Part shown: positions 42,879 to 52,737 of the stretch, piece by piece
Numbering within the stretch: position 1 is the stretch's first letter
Layout of the letters: every line of letters begins with the position of its first letter
DNA from: an uncultured Prevotellaceae bacterium
Lineage (GTDB): Bacteria; Bacteroidota; Bacteroidia; Bacteroidales; Bacteroidaceae
Length of the DNA: 64,000 nucleotides
Reading direction: 5' to 3'
Assembly (NCBI GenBank): GCA_946406435.1
Contig: CAMJKP010000006.1
Span: forward strand, 1-64,000
Position numbers and translations under genes: made by a program
The notes under the pieces: model-generated
Databases searched by the model: none
The model's input: the letters and a program-made list of their open reading frames with translations, nothing else
Told to the model about the DNA's origin: nothing

Positions 42879-44543
42879 CTATTTTCCACTAAGAGCATCG
42901 CAAAATGACTTGTAAGTCGCATTGCGAATCCAGCTCTTGCCATCAACAGTCCAAAGACCTACAGGATCTGATGTGTCTGCCATATTTCCCTTACAGATAC
43001 CTGCCTGCTTATCCTGAGGAATCTTGGTCATATAGCTCTTTATGACATGTCCATAATAATCTGCCAACCTCTGACGCTGTTCGACCGTAATGCGTGTTGC
43101 AGATACATTTGCTCCAGAGGCATTCTGATACTTGATGTCGAAGTCGGAGAGACGAATAAGTTTTCCTGTAGATGCGAGGTTGTCAAAAAGATTGTTAAGA
43201 GAAGTCTCGTTTGCTGCCTGCTTGTCACTATCCTCGCTATATACAAGATTCAACTTTACGTTGATACCGTCAATCTTTGCACCTTTCCCGTCCCAGATAT
43301 TTATCCAGTATTTGAGACTCTCAAACTTCTTCTGGTCTTCAAGTCCATTCTCACTGATGAAGAACCTCAACTTAGAAGCATCGCCCTCATACTTCTGGTA
43401 TGTCTCGCTTGCTATCTTTGAGACAGTTGGGGCATAGTCTTCACCACCGAATACATCTTGCCAGAACAGACCTGCTTCCGAGTGCTTGAGATCATAATAT
43501 CCGTTCTCAAGAGTTGCCTGTACATCAATTGGCTCATCAATAAGATCGAATGACGTGATACGTCCTTTGTTTACCTTCATCAGACCGTCACACCATGCGT
43601 TGAAGGCATAGCTAACAGTATCTCTCATCTCCTGTGCAGTCTGTGGACGGTGATTGTCTGGGGTGTGAACAACCGATACATTTTTAATGTATACAATATT
43701 GTTCCTGATATTCGAAATCTTCAAATAACCTGTAGTTGCATTCTTTGAAGGCTTTGCCTCTACAACGATTTTTGCCCATTCACCAGGCTTGAGAGGAAAT
43801 TTCTTACCAATTGCATCCGCATCTTTTTCCTTGACCAGACTATCTGCGAATGTACAGAAAAGAGACTCATTCTTGATAGACTTTGCATAGAAAGTGATGG
43901 TGTAAGAACCAGACAAATCCACATCGAAGCCTTCAACAATGTTTAGCTCCGATTTCTTTGGACACATAAGAGCATTCTGATTACCTTCAAAGTTCTTTAC
44001 AATTTCCGGTTTCGGGCCATCCTCCTTATACGTGCCTGTGAACTCATCCATTGTGGTATAGTCAACATCCTTATCCTTAATGGTGCTCACTTCGACTTCA
44101 ATAGGAGCGGTAAGCGTGTTCAGCCAACCCTCAGGTTGATTTGTATTTGCAGCTATAGGACTGCCAAACACCTCACCTCCTACTTCCTCTACATGATCAA
44201 GAAGATCCATCATATCAAGGAAGTTCATCATACCCTTATCATTAATTATAGTACCAGACATAAGAGTGGTACCGAAAGCGAGATTATCAAAGTTTGTCAT
44301 GGCAGCCGCATGAGCCAATTCCTGTTTGTTGAACTCAGCAACCTTAAGAGTCGCACCGAGTGTCATATTGGCATATTTACTTCTGTCAATATATGTCTTC
44401 ACAGGAGCATAGTCCTTGTAGGGCTCTGAATAACTCGGATCTGGCGAAGCACAAAAGTCATCTGCAATATCATAGTTGGCACAAGAAGCAGCAAATGCTC
44501 CTGCTACCAACATTAAGAGACCGTTTCTATAAATCTTTTTCAT
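42879..44543 (-). CDS. GH10-like lipoprotein, probably a non-catalytic glycan-binding protein
   Basis: This 554-residue lipoprotein has lipobox FAASC. The fold is that of GH10 xylanases of xylan loci, with a CBM-like sandwich inserted at about residues 140-290 and barrel strands before and after. The catalytic signature is degraded. The strand that normally reads GHTLVWHSQ reads VFGSPIAANTNQ, so the substrate-binding His and Trp are gone. The acid/base motif WDVVNE is FDLIDEP (Glu337 kept, Asn changed to Asp). The nucleophile motif ITELD is LSDFD, with Asp467 where Glu is needed. I infer that it binds but does not cleave xylan. Its place after xusE equals that of Xyn10C in Prevotella xylan loci. 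Confidence 0.75.
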   Translation of the reverse strand: MKKIYRNGLLMLVAGAFAASCANYDIADDFCASPDPSYSEPYKDYAPVKTYIDRSKYANMTLGATLKVAEFNKQELAHAAAMTNFDNLAFGTTLMSGTIINDKGMMNFLDMMDLLDHVEEVGGEVFGSPIAANTNQPEGWLNTLTAPIEVEVSTIKDKDVDYTTMDEFTGTYKEDGPKPEIVKNFEGNQNALMCPKKSELNIVEGFDVDLSGSYTITFYAKSIKNESLFCTFADSLVKEKDADAIGKKFPLKPGEWAKIVVEAKPSKNATTGYLKISNIRNNIVYIKNVSVVHTPDNHRPQTAQEMRDTVSYAFNAWCDGLMKVNKGRITSFDLIDEPIDVQATLENGYYDLKHSEAGLFWQDVFGGEDYAPTVSKIASETYQKYEGDASKLRFFISENGLEDQKKFESLKYWINIWDGKGAKIDGINVKLNLVYSEDSDKQAANETSLNNLFDNLASTGKLIRLSDFDIKYQNASGANVSATRITVEQRQRLADYYGHVIKSYMTKIPQDKQAGICKGNMADTSDPVGLWTVDGKSWIRNATYKSFCDALSGK

Positions 44544-44558
44544 ATTCTTAGCCTCCTA

Positions 44559-45686
44559 TTACTGTTTAACATATTTTGGTTTAAAGAACACTCGTTTGTT
44601 TGACTCACGAGTCTGAACTACGAGGGTATCATTTGTTGATACCTGAACATTATCTTTACTGAAGTTCACATCGTATGCCAGACGAAGGATATCACGCTGA
44701 ACAAGCTCACCATTGTTACTTCCCCATTGGAAATCCTTGTATTCACTCTTCTCTGTTCCCTTGGCGATAAACTCACCAGAACCAGTAGCCGTTACATTCT
44801 CATCATCAGTGGATATAGTACATTTATTTCCATCGAATGACAGAATGAGGTTACAAGACAATGATGCACCAGAGGTTTTGAATGATACAGGGAAGATAGC
44901 CTGAGACATATTCTTTGTGGTGATTCCACATACCTCGTCGTTTGCATTAACAGGATTCTCCTTTAGATGCTCAAGGTCTGAGTTCACAAGTGAGAAATCC
45001 TGACGGACTACCTGCGTAACTTTTCCTTTTTCAGTTACATTGTCAACACCACGACGGATATACTTACCCTGCCATGGATTCATATACTTCACGCAGTAAA
45101 GCACATAGTCCTTTGCAAGAACGCCCCAGTTCTCTGTATCGGTACGAGACGGAGACTGACCTTCAAGCGGTGTTCCTGTTAGAATCTGGTCAATCCCCCT
45201 TACACCCGTCATCACAAGCGGAATGACGTATGTATTCTCTATTGCCTTAGGATCGCTGAAGAAAGCATCTGTGAACTGCACTTCCACATAGCCACGTGAA
45301 TCGCCATTATAGGCAATCTGATTTGATGCGAGGCTATAGTATGAAGAAGGCATAGGAAGCACAGGAGCAGCAGGATTTCCACCCTCATCTACAAAATAGA
45401 GGTTGTCGCAAAGCGACTCATCAACGACAATATCCGCATATGCGTCACGACCTCCGTATGCACCGCCCATTGTTGACCAAATCTGGCACTTGTGGGCGTT
45501 GTCGAGAGTATTGTCATAGATGTCGTTGCCAAGCACGAGTGTACGTACTGGGAACTGATATGCGAAGTAGGCTGTCGTACCTCCTTCATAGTCAGGGAAC
45601 TCATGATCAGCATTATTGCATGAGCTATATGTGAGAGCCATTGTTCCCAAGGCTACACCATATATATATTTCTTCAATTTCATCAT
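44559..45686 (-). CDS. xusE: XusE-like surface lipoprotein (DUF1735 / DUF5627-like)
   Basis: Start at 45686 (MMKLKKYIYGVALGTMALTYSSC) gives a lipoprotein of 375 residues; the longer reading to 45719 would overlap xusD. The N-terminal domain (GGTTAYFAYQFPVRTLVLGND) is the DUF1735 type, and the C-terminal part (DYVLYCVKYMNPWQGKYIRRG onward) resembles DUF5627. Such proteins are surface glycan-binding partners of SusC/SusD. It lies 17 bases after xusD and 15 before the GH10-like gene. The xus name rests on gene order and general likeness, not on a search. Confidence 0.75.
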   Translation of the reverse strand: MMKLKKYIYGVALGTMALTYSSCNNADHEFPDYEGGTTAYFAYQFPVRTLVLGNDIYDNTLDNAHKCQIWSTMGGAYGGRDAYADIVVDESLCDNLYFVDEGGNPAAPVLPMPSSYYSLASNQIAYNGDSRGYVEVQFTDAFFSDPKAIENTYVIPLVMTGVRGIDQILTGTPLEGQSPSRTDTENWGVLAKDYVLYCVKYMNPWQGKYIRRGVDNVTEKGKVTQVVRQDFSLVNSDLEHLKENPVNANDEVCGITTKNMSQAIFPVSFKTSGASLSCNLILSFDGNKCTISTDDENVTATGSGEFIAKGTEKSEYKDFQWGSNNGELVQRDILRLAYDVNFSKDNVQVSTNDTLVVQTRESNKRVFFKPKYVKQ

Positions 45687-45703
45687 AATTATTTCTGTTT
45701 CAA

Positions 45704-47557
45704 TCAATGTAATTGCCAACCCTTATTCTGTTTGAGATTACTCCACTTCAACACTTCACTCTTAGGTATAGGTCCATAATACTGAAAAGAACTGTCAAAC
45801 TTACGTTCATCTACCGGAAAAACTTTATATGTGAGTTCTTTTGTTTCCTCATTACGATCAATTGATATACCCATGACAGTCTCGTCAATAGGCAACAACC
45901 AACGACGGAGATCCCAGAAACGCTTATTCTCAAAGCAAAGCTCTATACGACGCTCATTACGAATAAGGTCTGTCATCTTTGCCTGATCATTAGCACACTC
46001 TTCGAGATATGCGTCACCCTCAGGGAGTGGCAATCCCATAAAATCAGTTGCGAGTCCTGCACGTTCACGAATCTTCTTTATAACGTCGTATGCAGTGAAA
46101 CCGATACCTGTAGGATCAGCCTTTGGCCCCCATGCATCATTAGCAGCCTCTGCATAGGCAAGGAAAATCTCCGTATAGCGAATACGAGGATATATGTGAT
46201 CCTGCCTACTAAAACCGTTTGTCGTACTCACGTCGTTACGGAGTAGTTTCTTCATATAATAACCAGTACGCGTAGCATTATCTTGATTAAGGTTGTCTAG
46301 CGTTCCATTATTCTTATCTCGATCTGGATTATCTTCTGGATAATTACCTGTTATGACAATATTACCTGCAGCGCCAAACTGCATACCGTTATATACTATG
46401 TCATCGTCAAGACGCGGGTCACGGTTAGCATAAGGATTCTGCGGGTCATAACCGGAATTAGGGTCTGTGATAGGCCTGCCACTACGCATAGGGAATGCGT
46501 CAACAAGGTTCTGCGAAGGATTTACGCGACCAACACCATACATAGATGGAGGAAAGTTCCGCTCTTCTTGATTGGAATCCTTTGAACGGCTTTCACGCCA
46601 AAGAATCTCCGGCATTTCCGCTGCTTCAGGCTTAAGCTGATTCTTGTTCTTGTACCAAGTGCTTCCAGTCATGTCAAAACCATTCAAGCCGCCAATACGC
46701 TTTAGCACATTAGCACAAAGAGTTGCTGCCTCTGCAGAAGTTACGCCACTCTGCTCACGGAAAGCAGGACTTGCAGCAAGAAGGGCAGTCTGTGCCTTGA
46801 TAGCCTCTGCAATCTTAGCAGACATCAATCCCCTTGAATCATCACCAAACACTAGATTAAAGCCTGTTACCTGTGCTCCGATACTGAGATACTTTGCAGG
46901 AATTCCCTCTGTAGTCTTTACATCTGCATAGTCAAAAGGAAGTAGAGCCATTGCACTGTCACAGTCAGCAAAGACCTGCTTTACACATGCGGCGAAGGTT
47001 GCACGTGGCTGATTAAAGTCAGAACTTACATCTTCCGGCAGTGTGAGCAATGGCACACCATACAGCACATTGTCATCAGCATAGCCACCATGAGCCTGAA
47101 GGAGATAATAATAAAAGAGAGCACGAAGGCCAAAGGCTTCGCCCTTCAGACGATCAATAAACATCTGCTGCTTTGAGACCGCACTGGGAGCCCACTCCAC
47201 CTCATCAACCATTGTCAGGAAGAGGTTGACATGCTGAATGCCATCCTTACATCCATCCCACATTGACAATGGATTCGAATCAGAACTCCAAGCTCCAGTT
47301 GCAATATAATAGTATGCATCAATTGCTTTACCATTAACCATGTTGGTTGTAGCATCATCCGTTGCCACATCCGACTGAGTTGTCGTTATATAAGGAAGAC
47401 GGTCATATCCATACATCAGCAGACCATGCGCATACTTGGACTCCTTAGGAATGACATCCAACGTACGATTGTTCTCTATTGCAGGTTCAAACATATCGTC
47501 ACATGAGCAGATTGCAAGACTGCCTATGAAATATAATATAATGTTTCGTATCTTCAT
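45704..47557 (-). CDS. xusD: SusD/RagB family lipoprotein, second pair
   Basis: This 617-residue lipoprotein (lipobox LAICSC) has the SusD TPR scaffold: RLKGEAFGLRALFYYYLLQAHGG near residue 135, RYTEIFLAYAEAANDAWG near 475 and LIRNERRIELCFENKRFWDLRRW near 545. SusD lids the SusC barrel and binds the oligosaccharide. It is translated 45 bases after xusC across a spacer of heptad repeats. Its xylan specificity is inferred from the locus layout. Confidence 0.9.
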   Translation of the reverse strand: MKIRNIILYFIGSLAICSCDDMFEPAIENNRTLDVIPKESKYAHGLLMYGYDRLPYITTTQSDVATDDATTNMVNGKAIDAYYYIATGAWSSDSNPLSMWDGCKDGIQHVNLFLTMVDEVEWAPSAVSKQQMFIDRLKGEAFGLRALFYYYLLQAHGGYADDNVLYGVPLLTLPEDVSSDFNQPRATFAACVKQVFADCDSAMALLPFDYADVKTTEGIPAKYLSIGAQVTGFNLVFGDDSRGLMSAKIAEAIKAQTALLAASPAFREQSGVTSAEAATLCANVLKRIGGLNGFDMTGSTWYKNKNQLKPEAAEMPEILWRESRSKDSNQEERNFPPSMYGVGRVNPSQNLVDAFPMRSGRPITDPNSGYDPQNPYANRDPRLDDDIVYNGMQFGAAGNIVITGNYPEDNPDRDKNNGTLDNLNQDNATRTGYYMKKLLRNDVSTTNGFSRQDHIYPRIRYTEIFLAYAEAANDAWGPKADPTGIGFTAYDVIKKIRERAGLATDFMGLPLPEGDAYLEECANDQAKMTDLIRNERRIELCFENKRFWDLRRWLLPIDETVMGISIDRNEETKELTYKVFPVDERKFDSSFQYYGPIPKSEVLKWSNLKQNKGWQLH

Positions 47558-47564
47558 TTTCTTT

Positions 47565-47599
47565 TCACTTTATACTTTATACTTTCTACTTTTCACTTT
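47565..47599 (-). repeat. Five 7-bp units before the xusD start
   Basis: Leftward AAAGTGA, AAAGTAG, AAAGTAT, AAAGTAT, AAAGTGA: 35 bases, ending 7 bases before the ATG. Units 1 and 5 are equal, as are 3 and 4. Confidence 0.85.
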
Positions 47600-47602
47600 C
47601 CA

Positions 47603-50518
47603 TCAGAGAGTCACCTTGACACCGAGGTTATAGAAACGTGTCTGCGGTGCAGAGCCAACGTTCAAATCCAACAGTTCCTGTTCCTCTGCGATAGTAAACA
47701 GGTCGTTTGCATAAAGATATACAGAGAGAGCCTTTACAACCTTACCTTTCAACATCTTCTCAGGGAAGTCATAGGTAAGCTGTATCTTATCAAGCCTGAA
47801 ATAATTTTTACGATAAAACCAGAAGCTTGATGCAGCACCATTATGAAACGAAGTCTTTGTCGTAAGACGTGGATGAGTTGCGGTCTCTGCCGTTTCCGGT
47901 GTCCAACGACCACGGGCATTTATGGAATACTTGTCATTTCCAGACATATAATAGTATGAACTATTCTTCATTCCGCTTGCACCAATCTGAGCATCACCAA
48001 GCATGAAGAGAGTAAAATCCTTATATTTGAGAGTAAGGTTTACTCCCATGCTAAACGGAGCGCCAAATGCACCCGTCTTTCCAAGGCATATCATATCCTT
48101 GGAATTAATGATATTATCGTGGTTCACATCCTCATACTTCAAATCTCCCGGGCGGATACCACCATTTTCAGGAACCGCAAGTCCTTTTTTCAGGTCGTAC
48201 TTCAACGTACCTTCCTTAGTCTGGGATATATCAAAATCATCATCAGTATAGAAGCCCACACAATTGTAGCCCCACGCCCCATCAATAGGATTACCTTCTG
48301 TCTTCTGGTAGTCTTCCTCTACAATTTCATCAAACTTGGAGTATTTGGTATAGAGGAATGTACCAACAACGCCAAGAGTAGCATGAACCTGCCCGAACTG
48401 TTTCTGAGCAGTAATGCTAAAGTCAATACCCCTACGGGTTTGAATGTCATTATTGATTGCAGACTTTAAAGTACCGCCAGAAAGACCACCTTGCAAGTGT
48501 GAAGGGAATGTTGTAGGAATCTGGGCGATATAGCCAGACATATCTGTATTGAAGAAGGTTAGATCCGTGGTAATCAGTTTGTTGAGGAACGAACCACGAA
48601 GGTTTACTGAGAATTCCTTACGATGGATAAAATCAAGAGCTGGGTTATTTCCTGCTGTAGAATAGGTACGATTTGTACTGGTTCCATCGTTCCATGTGAA
48701 ACTACCACCAGCTGATTCCCATAATGATTCGTAGATATAATAGTATTTGCCGTTGTCACTCATATAGATATCAACATCCTCATTCAGATTGCTATACGAT
48801 GCACTAACCAACAGGTTGTCAACACCTTTAACATTCTTCATAAAGTTCTCCTTGGAAATGTTCCAACCAAGAGATAGTGAAGGAGAGATAGCTTCACGAT
48901 TTCGCTTGGGAAGACGTGCAGAATGAACACCAGCCAGAGACAAATCAGCAATATAGCGTCCCATAAAGTCATAACCTGCCTGAAGACCTAAGTTAGCATT
49001 AGCATAGCGATGGTATTCTCCACTGGCGGTAGTAGTAAACATATTTCCAAGTAGCATACCAGTGAAATGATGCTTGCCCTCAAATGTACGGTCATAGTCT
49101 AAATGTCCATTCCAGCTTATCGTCTGGCGATATTGACCATCACTCATTACCATGTGACCATCAATTTTCTCGTCGTTCACCTGGGTAAGTGCCACTATAC
49201 CATCCTCTCCGTTATAGTTACTCCATGTAGGAACGTAAACAGCATAGTCATTGTTATAGCCATAATTGTAGCTTGCGGCATAATCAATAGCAAACTGTGT
49301 CTTGAATGACAATCCCTTTACAAACTTGTCCATGTCATAGATAATACCTGCATCAAATTGGAATTGACGGCTTACGGCAGTTGTCTTACCGCCGAAATAG
49401 CAATCCGCAATAGCATTATGACTCGTGTTTTTTGTTCCACTCGGAAAATACTTCCCATCGAGGAGATTAAGAGACTTGTCAAGCATTGAAAGAGCCTTGG
49501 TTGCATTCGGGTCAACCATATTAACTGGAATCAATGGTGCTGCATTTTCCGGGAAATTCGGACGCATGGTAGCAGCCTCTCCCCAGAAATCACCTTTATT
49601 CCTATTTTCATTATAGAATGAGGCACTTACATTGGCAAATCCCTTTACTGACTTGTTCACTACGAGATCCACATTACCACGCACGCTAAAACGGTCGGTG
49701 TAGTTATCCTTTGCAGGTCCGAAGTTCAGCAGGTCCTCTATGCGATAGTAGTTTATGTTAGTGTAGAAGTGAGCACGGGTACTACCACCCTGTATCTCCA
49801 TGGTACCCTCAGAACGGTTGTATGCCCGGCGTACATATTCGTCAGAATAGTAGTTTACATTTGGATAACGATAAGGATTCGTACCAGAGGCATGATTATA
49901 AATATCCTGCTGACTATACTTTGGAGCGCCACCATCGTTAACACATGCCTCGTTATAGAGTGTCATATATTCAGCCGAACCAAGATAGTCAGGAAAAGCC
50001 TTTGCTACATGCCAACCGGTATTGGCATTGGCTGTAATCTGAAGACCTTCTACCTTACCGCGTTTAGTAGTAATGAGAATTGCGCCCTTTGCAGCCTTGG
50101 CACCATAGAGAACAACAGCCTGTGCGCCCTTGAGAAAGGTTATCTGCTCTATCTCAGATGGGAGCACATTGTTTGACGGACGCTTCACTCCATCAATAAT
50201 AACAAGCGGAAGGTTATTATCGTCATTAGTGTCAAGACGGTAATTGTCCATTCCCCAAAGATTGTGGCCATTCCATCCGCCGACAAGACCATACAAGTCA
50301 TCAAGACTGTTTTTTGTATGATCTTTCTTTTGCAGCTCTTCCATGTCAATATAGGAAATACCACCAAGAAGCTCATCGGCATTCTTGTCACGGAAAGCAA
50401 CATGAACCTTCTTTTTTGCCGTGATGGTATCAGCATCACCTGCAATCTGAGCATTGACCATCAGAGGCGAAGCTACAAGCAAGGCAAGGAGAAATATATT
50501 TGTTTTTTTATTCTTCAT
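47603..50518 (-). CDS. xusC: SusC/RagA TonB-dependent outer-membrane transporter, second pair
   Basis: Start at 50518 (MKNKKTNIFLLALLVASPLMVNAQ) gives 971 residues. The plug domain shows LPLVIIDGVKRPSNNVLPSEIEQITFLKGAQAVVLYGAKAAKGAILITTKRG in normal order and the barrel ends in FYNLGVKVTL. Unlike the other SusC it has no CarboxypepD-like N-terminal domain; only about 50 residues precede the plug. That may change how it contacts TonB. It forms the pore for SusD-captured oligosaccharide. A heptad array precedes the start. Confidence 0.92.
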   Translation of the reverse strand: MKNKKTNIFLLALLVASPLMVNAQIAGDADTITAKKKVHVAFRDKNADELLGGISYIDMEELQKKDHTKNSLDDLYGLVGGWNGHNLWGMDNYRLDTNDDNNLPLVIIDGVKRPSNNVLPSEIEQITFLKGAQAVVLYGAKAAKGAILITTKRGKVEGLQITANANTGWHVAKAFPDYLGSAEYMTLYNEACVNDGGAPKYSQQDIYNHASGTNPYRYPNVNYYSDEYVRRAYNRSEGTMEIQGGSTRAHFYTNINYYRIEDLLNFGPAKDNYTDRFSVRGNVDLVVNKSVKGFANVSASFYNENRNKGDFWGEAATMRPNFPENAAPLIPVNMVDPNATKALSMLDKSLNLLDGKYFPSGTKNTSHNAIADCYFGGKTTAVSRQFQFDAGIIYDMDKFVKGLSFKTQFAIDYAASYNYGYNNDYAVYVPTWSNYNGEDGIVALTQVNDEKIDGHMVMSDGQYRQTISWNGHLDYDRTFEGKHHFTGMLLGNMFTTTASGEYHRYANANLGLQAGYDFMGRYIADLSLAGVHSARLPKRNREAISPSLSLGWNISKENFMKNVKGVDNLLVSASYSNLNEDVDIYMSDNGKYYYIYESLWESAGGSFTWNDGTSTNRTYSTAGNNPALDFIHRKEFSVNLRGSFLNKLITTDLTFFNTDMSGYIAQIPTTFPSHLQGGLSGGTLKSAINNDIQTRRGIDFSITAQKQFGQVHATLGVVGTFLYTKYSKFDEIVEEDYQKTEGNPIDGAWGYNCVGFYTDDDFDISQTKEGTLKYDLKKGLAVPENGGIRPGDLKYEDVNHDNIINSKDMICLGKTGAFGAPFSMGVNLTLKYKDFTLFMLGDAQIGASGMKNSSYYYMSGNDKYSINARGRWTPETAETATHPRLTTKTSFHNGAASSFWFYRKNYFRLDKIQLTYDFPEKMLKGKVVKALSVYLYANDLFTIAEEQELLDLNVGSAPQTRFYNLGVKVTL

Positions 50519-50524
50519 AAAATT

Positions 50525-50559
50525 GTCAATTATCAATTATCAATTAGCAATTGTCAATT
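50525..50559 (-). repeat. Five 7-bp units before the xusC start
   Basis: Leftward AATTGAC, AATTGCT, AATTGAT, AATTGAT, AATTGAC: 35 bases, ending 6 bases before the ATG. The order of equal units (1=5, 3=4) is the same as in the xusD array although the sequence differs. Confidence 0.85.
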
Positions 50560-50568
50560 GCATTGCCT

Positions 50569-52626
50569 TTACCATCCAGGATTCTGTGGGAAACCCTCAT
50601 ACAAATAGGTATCCTTGTCAGGAAGCGGGAACCAGTAATGCTTAGAATCAAAATGGCGGGTGATAAGTTCCTTCTTACGGAAGTTCGCAACCTGTGCGTC
50701 CTTCGGATCGTTCTTAGGTACACGAGAATTCGCATCAAAATACCAACTGTCAGGTTCAATGCGCTCAAACTCATGGGAATACTTCACTGTATAAGGAGCC
50801 TCTGTAAGGAGAAGCCAACGCTGAAGATCGCACCAGCGGAAGCCTTCAAAGGCAAGTTCCACAGCACGTTCACGACGTACCTCATCAATGAAATGTTCCT
50901 TAGTGTCAAGGAAATTAGGCTGGACATGCTCCATCGGATAATCGAGGGAGTTCACACGGTCACGAAGCACATTGATTGCATCAACTGCAGTCAAATTACA
51001 TGTGGTTGCCATTGAGTTTGGACCACCCACAACTCCTTGTGCCTCAGCATACATCAGATAGACGTCTGCAAGACGCAAATACGGAATATATGCCTGAAAC
51101 TCATCATTATAATCATACCAGTTGTCACCAACATTACATTGATGCGGTACGAGTTTCTGGATGAAGTAGCCTGTGCTGCTTCCATTGTCAACAGCACGCA
51201 TTGCACCACCTGTATAAAGCGAGCAATAGTCAAGTTTCTTCTGATCGGGATTGAGGTTTTCTGTCTGGAGGACATAGTGGAAGCCATCAAATACTATATC
51301 GTGATAGAAACGTGGATCACGGTTCTTGTATGGATGGGTTGGATCCCAACCTGACTCAGGATTCAATACATAGACACCATTCTTTACTATATATATAGGC
51401 TGTCCATTAGCCATGCCATATTGGTCGATGAGGTTTGCCGTCGGGTGGTGGATAATGTTGTCATGCTCCACTAGACCGGCTACCTTAGGACCGAAAATCT
51501 TTGCACAGTTCCAGTTGGCTGAGTTTGCTCCAGGATACATACCACGGAATATAGCCTCCGTTGAACCTGGCATAGTCCATTTCTGCTTATGTGTATAGAA
51601 AATATCTGAATAGCAGGTCTCAGCATTCTCATCACGCTCGTGATCATAGATGTTTGAATACTTGAACTCAGCAAGCTTATAGCGAGTCTGCCCTTTACGA
51701 ACCATATTAAGAACCTTGCCAAATACCTCTGCAGCTTTTCTGCAATACTCCACATCATAGTCGTATGTCTTTCCGTTGGAGCTTGCCCCTAAAAGCTGTG
51801 CAGATTTACCCTTACTGACATTTTCAAACTCCTTCATAAGAGGTGAACCTGCCCAGAGATAGCACTTGCCAAGATAACAGAGAGCCATGATCTTATTGAT
51901 ACGGAGGTCGTTCTTGTTAGGTGTCTGCTGACCTGCAAGAGTCTCATCCCAGTCCATAGGAAGAAGGTCGGCTGCTTTCTCAAAGTCCTCTGCACAGCAT
52001 TTTGCACATTCCTGAAAAGAAAGACGCTCAAGCTGTGGAATATTCTTGGAACTATATGCATCCTTAACGTATGGAAGACCGCCCCAATAGCATATCATTT
52101 CAAAATGATACCATGCACGGAAGAAATACAACTGTCCGAGCAGCAGGTCACGTTCCTCATCAGTTCCGACAAGAGTCTTTATCTTTGAAATACCCAGATT
52201 ACACTTACGAATGCTGTACCATCCACCTTTCCAGAGAGAAAACCTTTCTGCAAATTTTCCATCTGTTCCTGAACCATGTAACCAAGACAGACCGTTAGGG
52301 ATGCCCGTGCCATCATCCCACAAACTACGATAGTTACCAAGGTCAACCTGATGATCCATGTGTCTATAGCCCTCAGGATTATGAACTGCATCATCACCAA
52401 AATTCCACGAGGTACACCAGTTGACCTTCTCCTTGTCAGGAACACAGTCGTATATCTCCTCTATAAATCCCTGAAAGTTGTGATAGTTCTTGAACGCCTC
52501 ATCCTCAGAAATAATAGACTCCGGATCCTTATCGAGCCATTCCTTGCAGGATGTTAAGGAGGCACTGCCAGCCATAAGGAGCAGCGAACTAAACAAAAGG
52601 GATTTTATGTATTTATTATATTTCAT
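50569..52626 (-). CDS. xusB: SusD/RagB family lipoprotein, first pair
   Basis: This 685-residue lipoprotein (lipobox SLTSC) has SusD features: LLLGQLYFFRAWYHFEMICYWGG near residue 160, RLADVYLMYAEAQGVVGG near 525 and VRRERAVELAFEGFRWCDLQRW near 600. It belongs with the SusC encoded 111 bases upstream. The spacer between them holds an 8-bp palindromic array, which could reduce or tune SusD expression relative to SusC. Confidence 0.92.
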   Translation of the reverse strand: MKYNKYIKSLLFSSLLLMAGSASLTSCKEWLDKDPESIISEDEAFKNYHNFQGFIEEIYDCVPDKEKVNWCTSWNFGDDAVHNPEGYRHMDHQVDLGNYRSLWDDGTGIPNGLSWLHGSGTDGKFAERFSLWKGGWYSIRKCNLGISKIKTLVGTDEERDLLLGQLYFFRAWYHFEMICYWGGLPYVKDAYSSKNIPQLERLSFQECAKCCAEDFEKAADLLPMDWDETLAGQQTPNKNDLRINKIMALCYLGKCYLWAGSPLMKEFENVSKGKSAQLLGASSNGKTYDYDVEYCRKAAEVFGKVLNMVRKGQTRYKLAEFKYSNIYDHERDENAETCYSDIFYTHKQKWTMPGSTEAIFRGMYPGANSANWNCAKIFGPKVAGLVEHDNIIHHPTANLIDQYGMANGQPIYIVKNGVYVLNPESGWDPTHPYKNRDPRFYHDIVFDGFHYVLQTENLNPDQKKLDYCSLYTGGAMRAVDNGSSTGYFIQKLVPHQCNVGDNWYDYNDEFQAYIPYLRLADVYLMYAEAQGVVGGPNSMATTCNLTAVDAINVLRDRVNSLDYPMEHVQPNFLDTKEHFIDEVRRERAVELAFEGFRWCDLQRWLLLTEAPYTVKYSHEFERIEPDSWYFDANSRVPKNDPKDAQVANFRKKELITRHFDSKHYWFPLPDKDTYLYEGFPQNPGW

Positions 52627-52646
52627 ATTATTAATTACAAATTTAA

Positions 52647-52737
52647 TTATAGGTTAGAAGGTTTGGAGGTTATGAGGTAAAAAGGTCATATCGCAAAGAC
52701 CTAAAACCTAAAAACCTTACAACCCATAAACCTTATA
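52647..52737. repeat. 8-bp phased palindrome between xusA and xusB, 5+5 units
   Basis: Five 8-base units end AGGT (52647, 52655, 52663, 52671, 52679), then 12 bases, then five units begin ACC (52699, 52706, 52714, 52722, 52730; one is 7 bases). The two halves are complementary in the core and can form a long imperfect hairpin, reaching the xusA stop codon. Confidence 0.85.
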
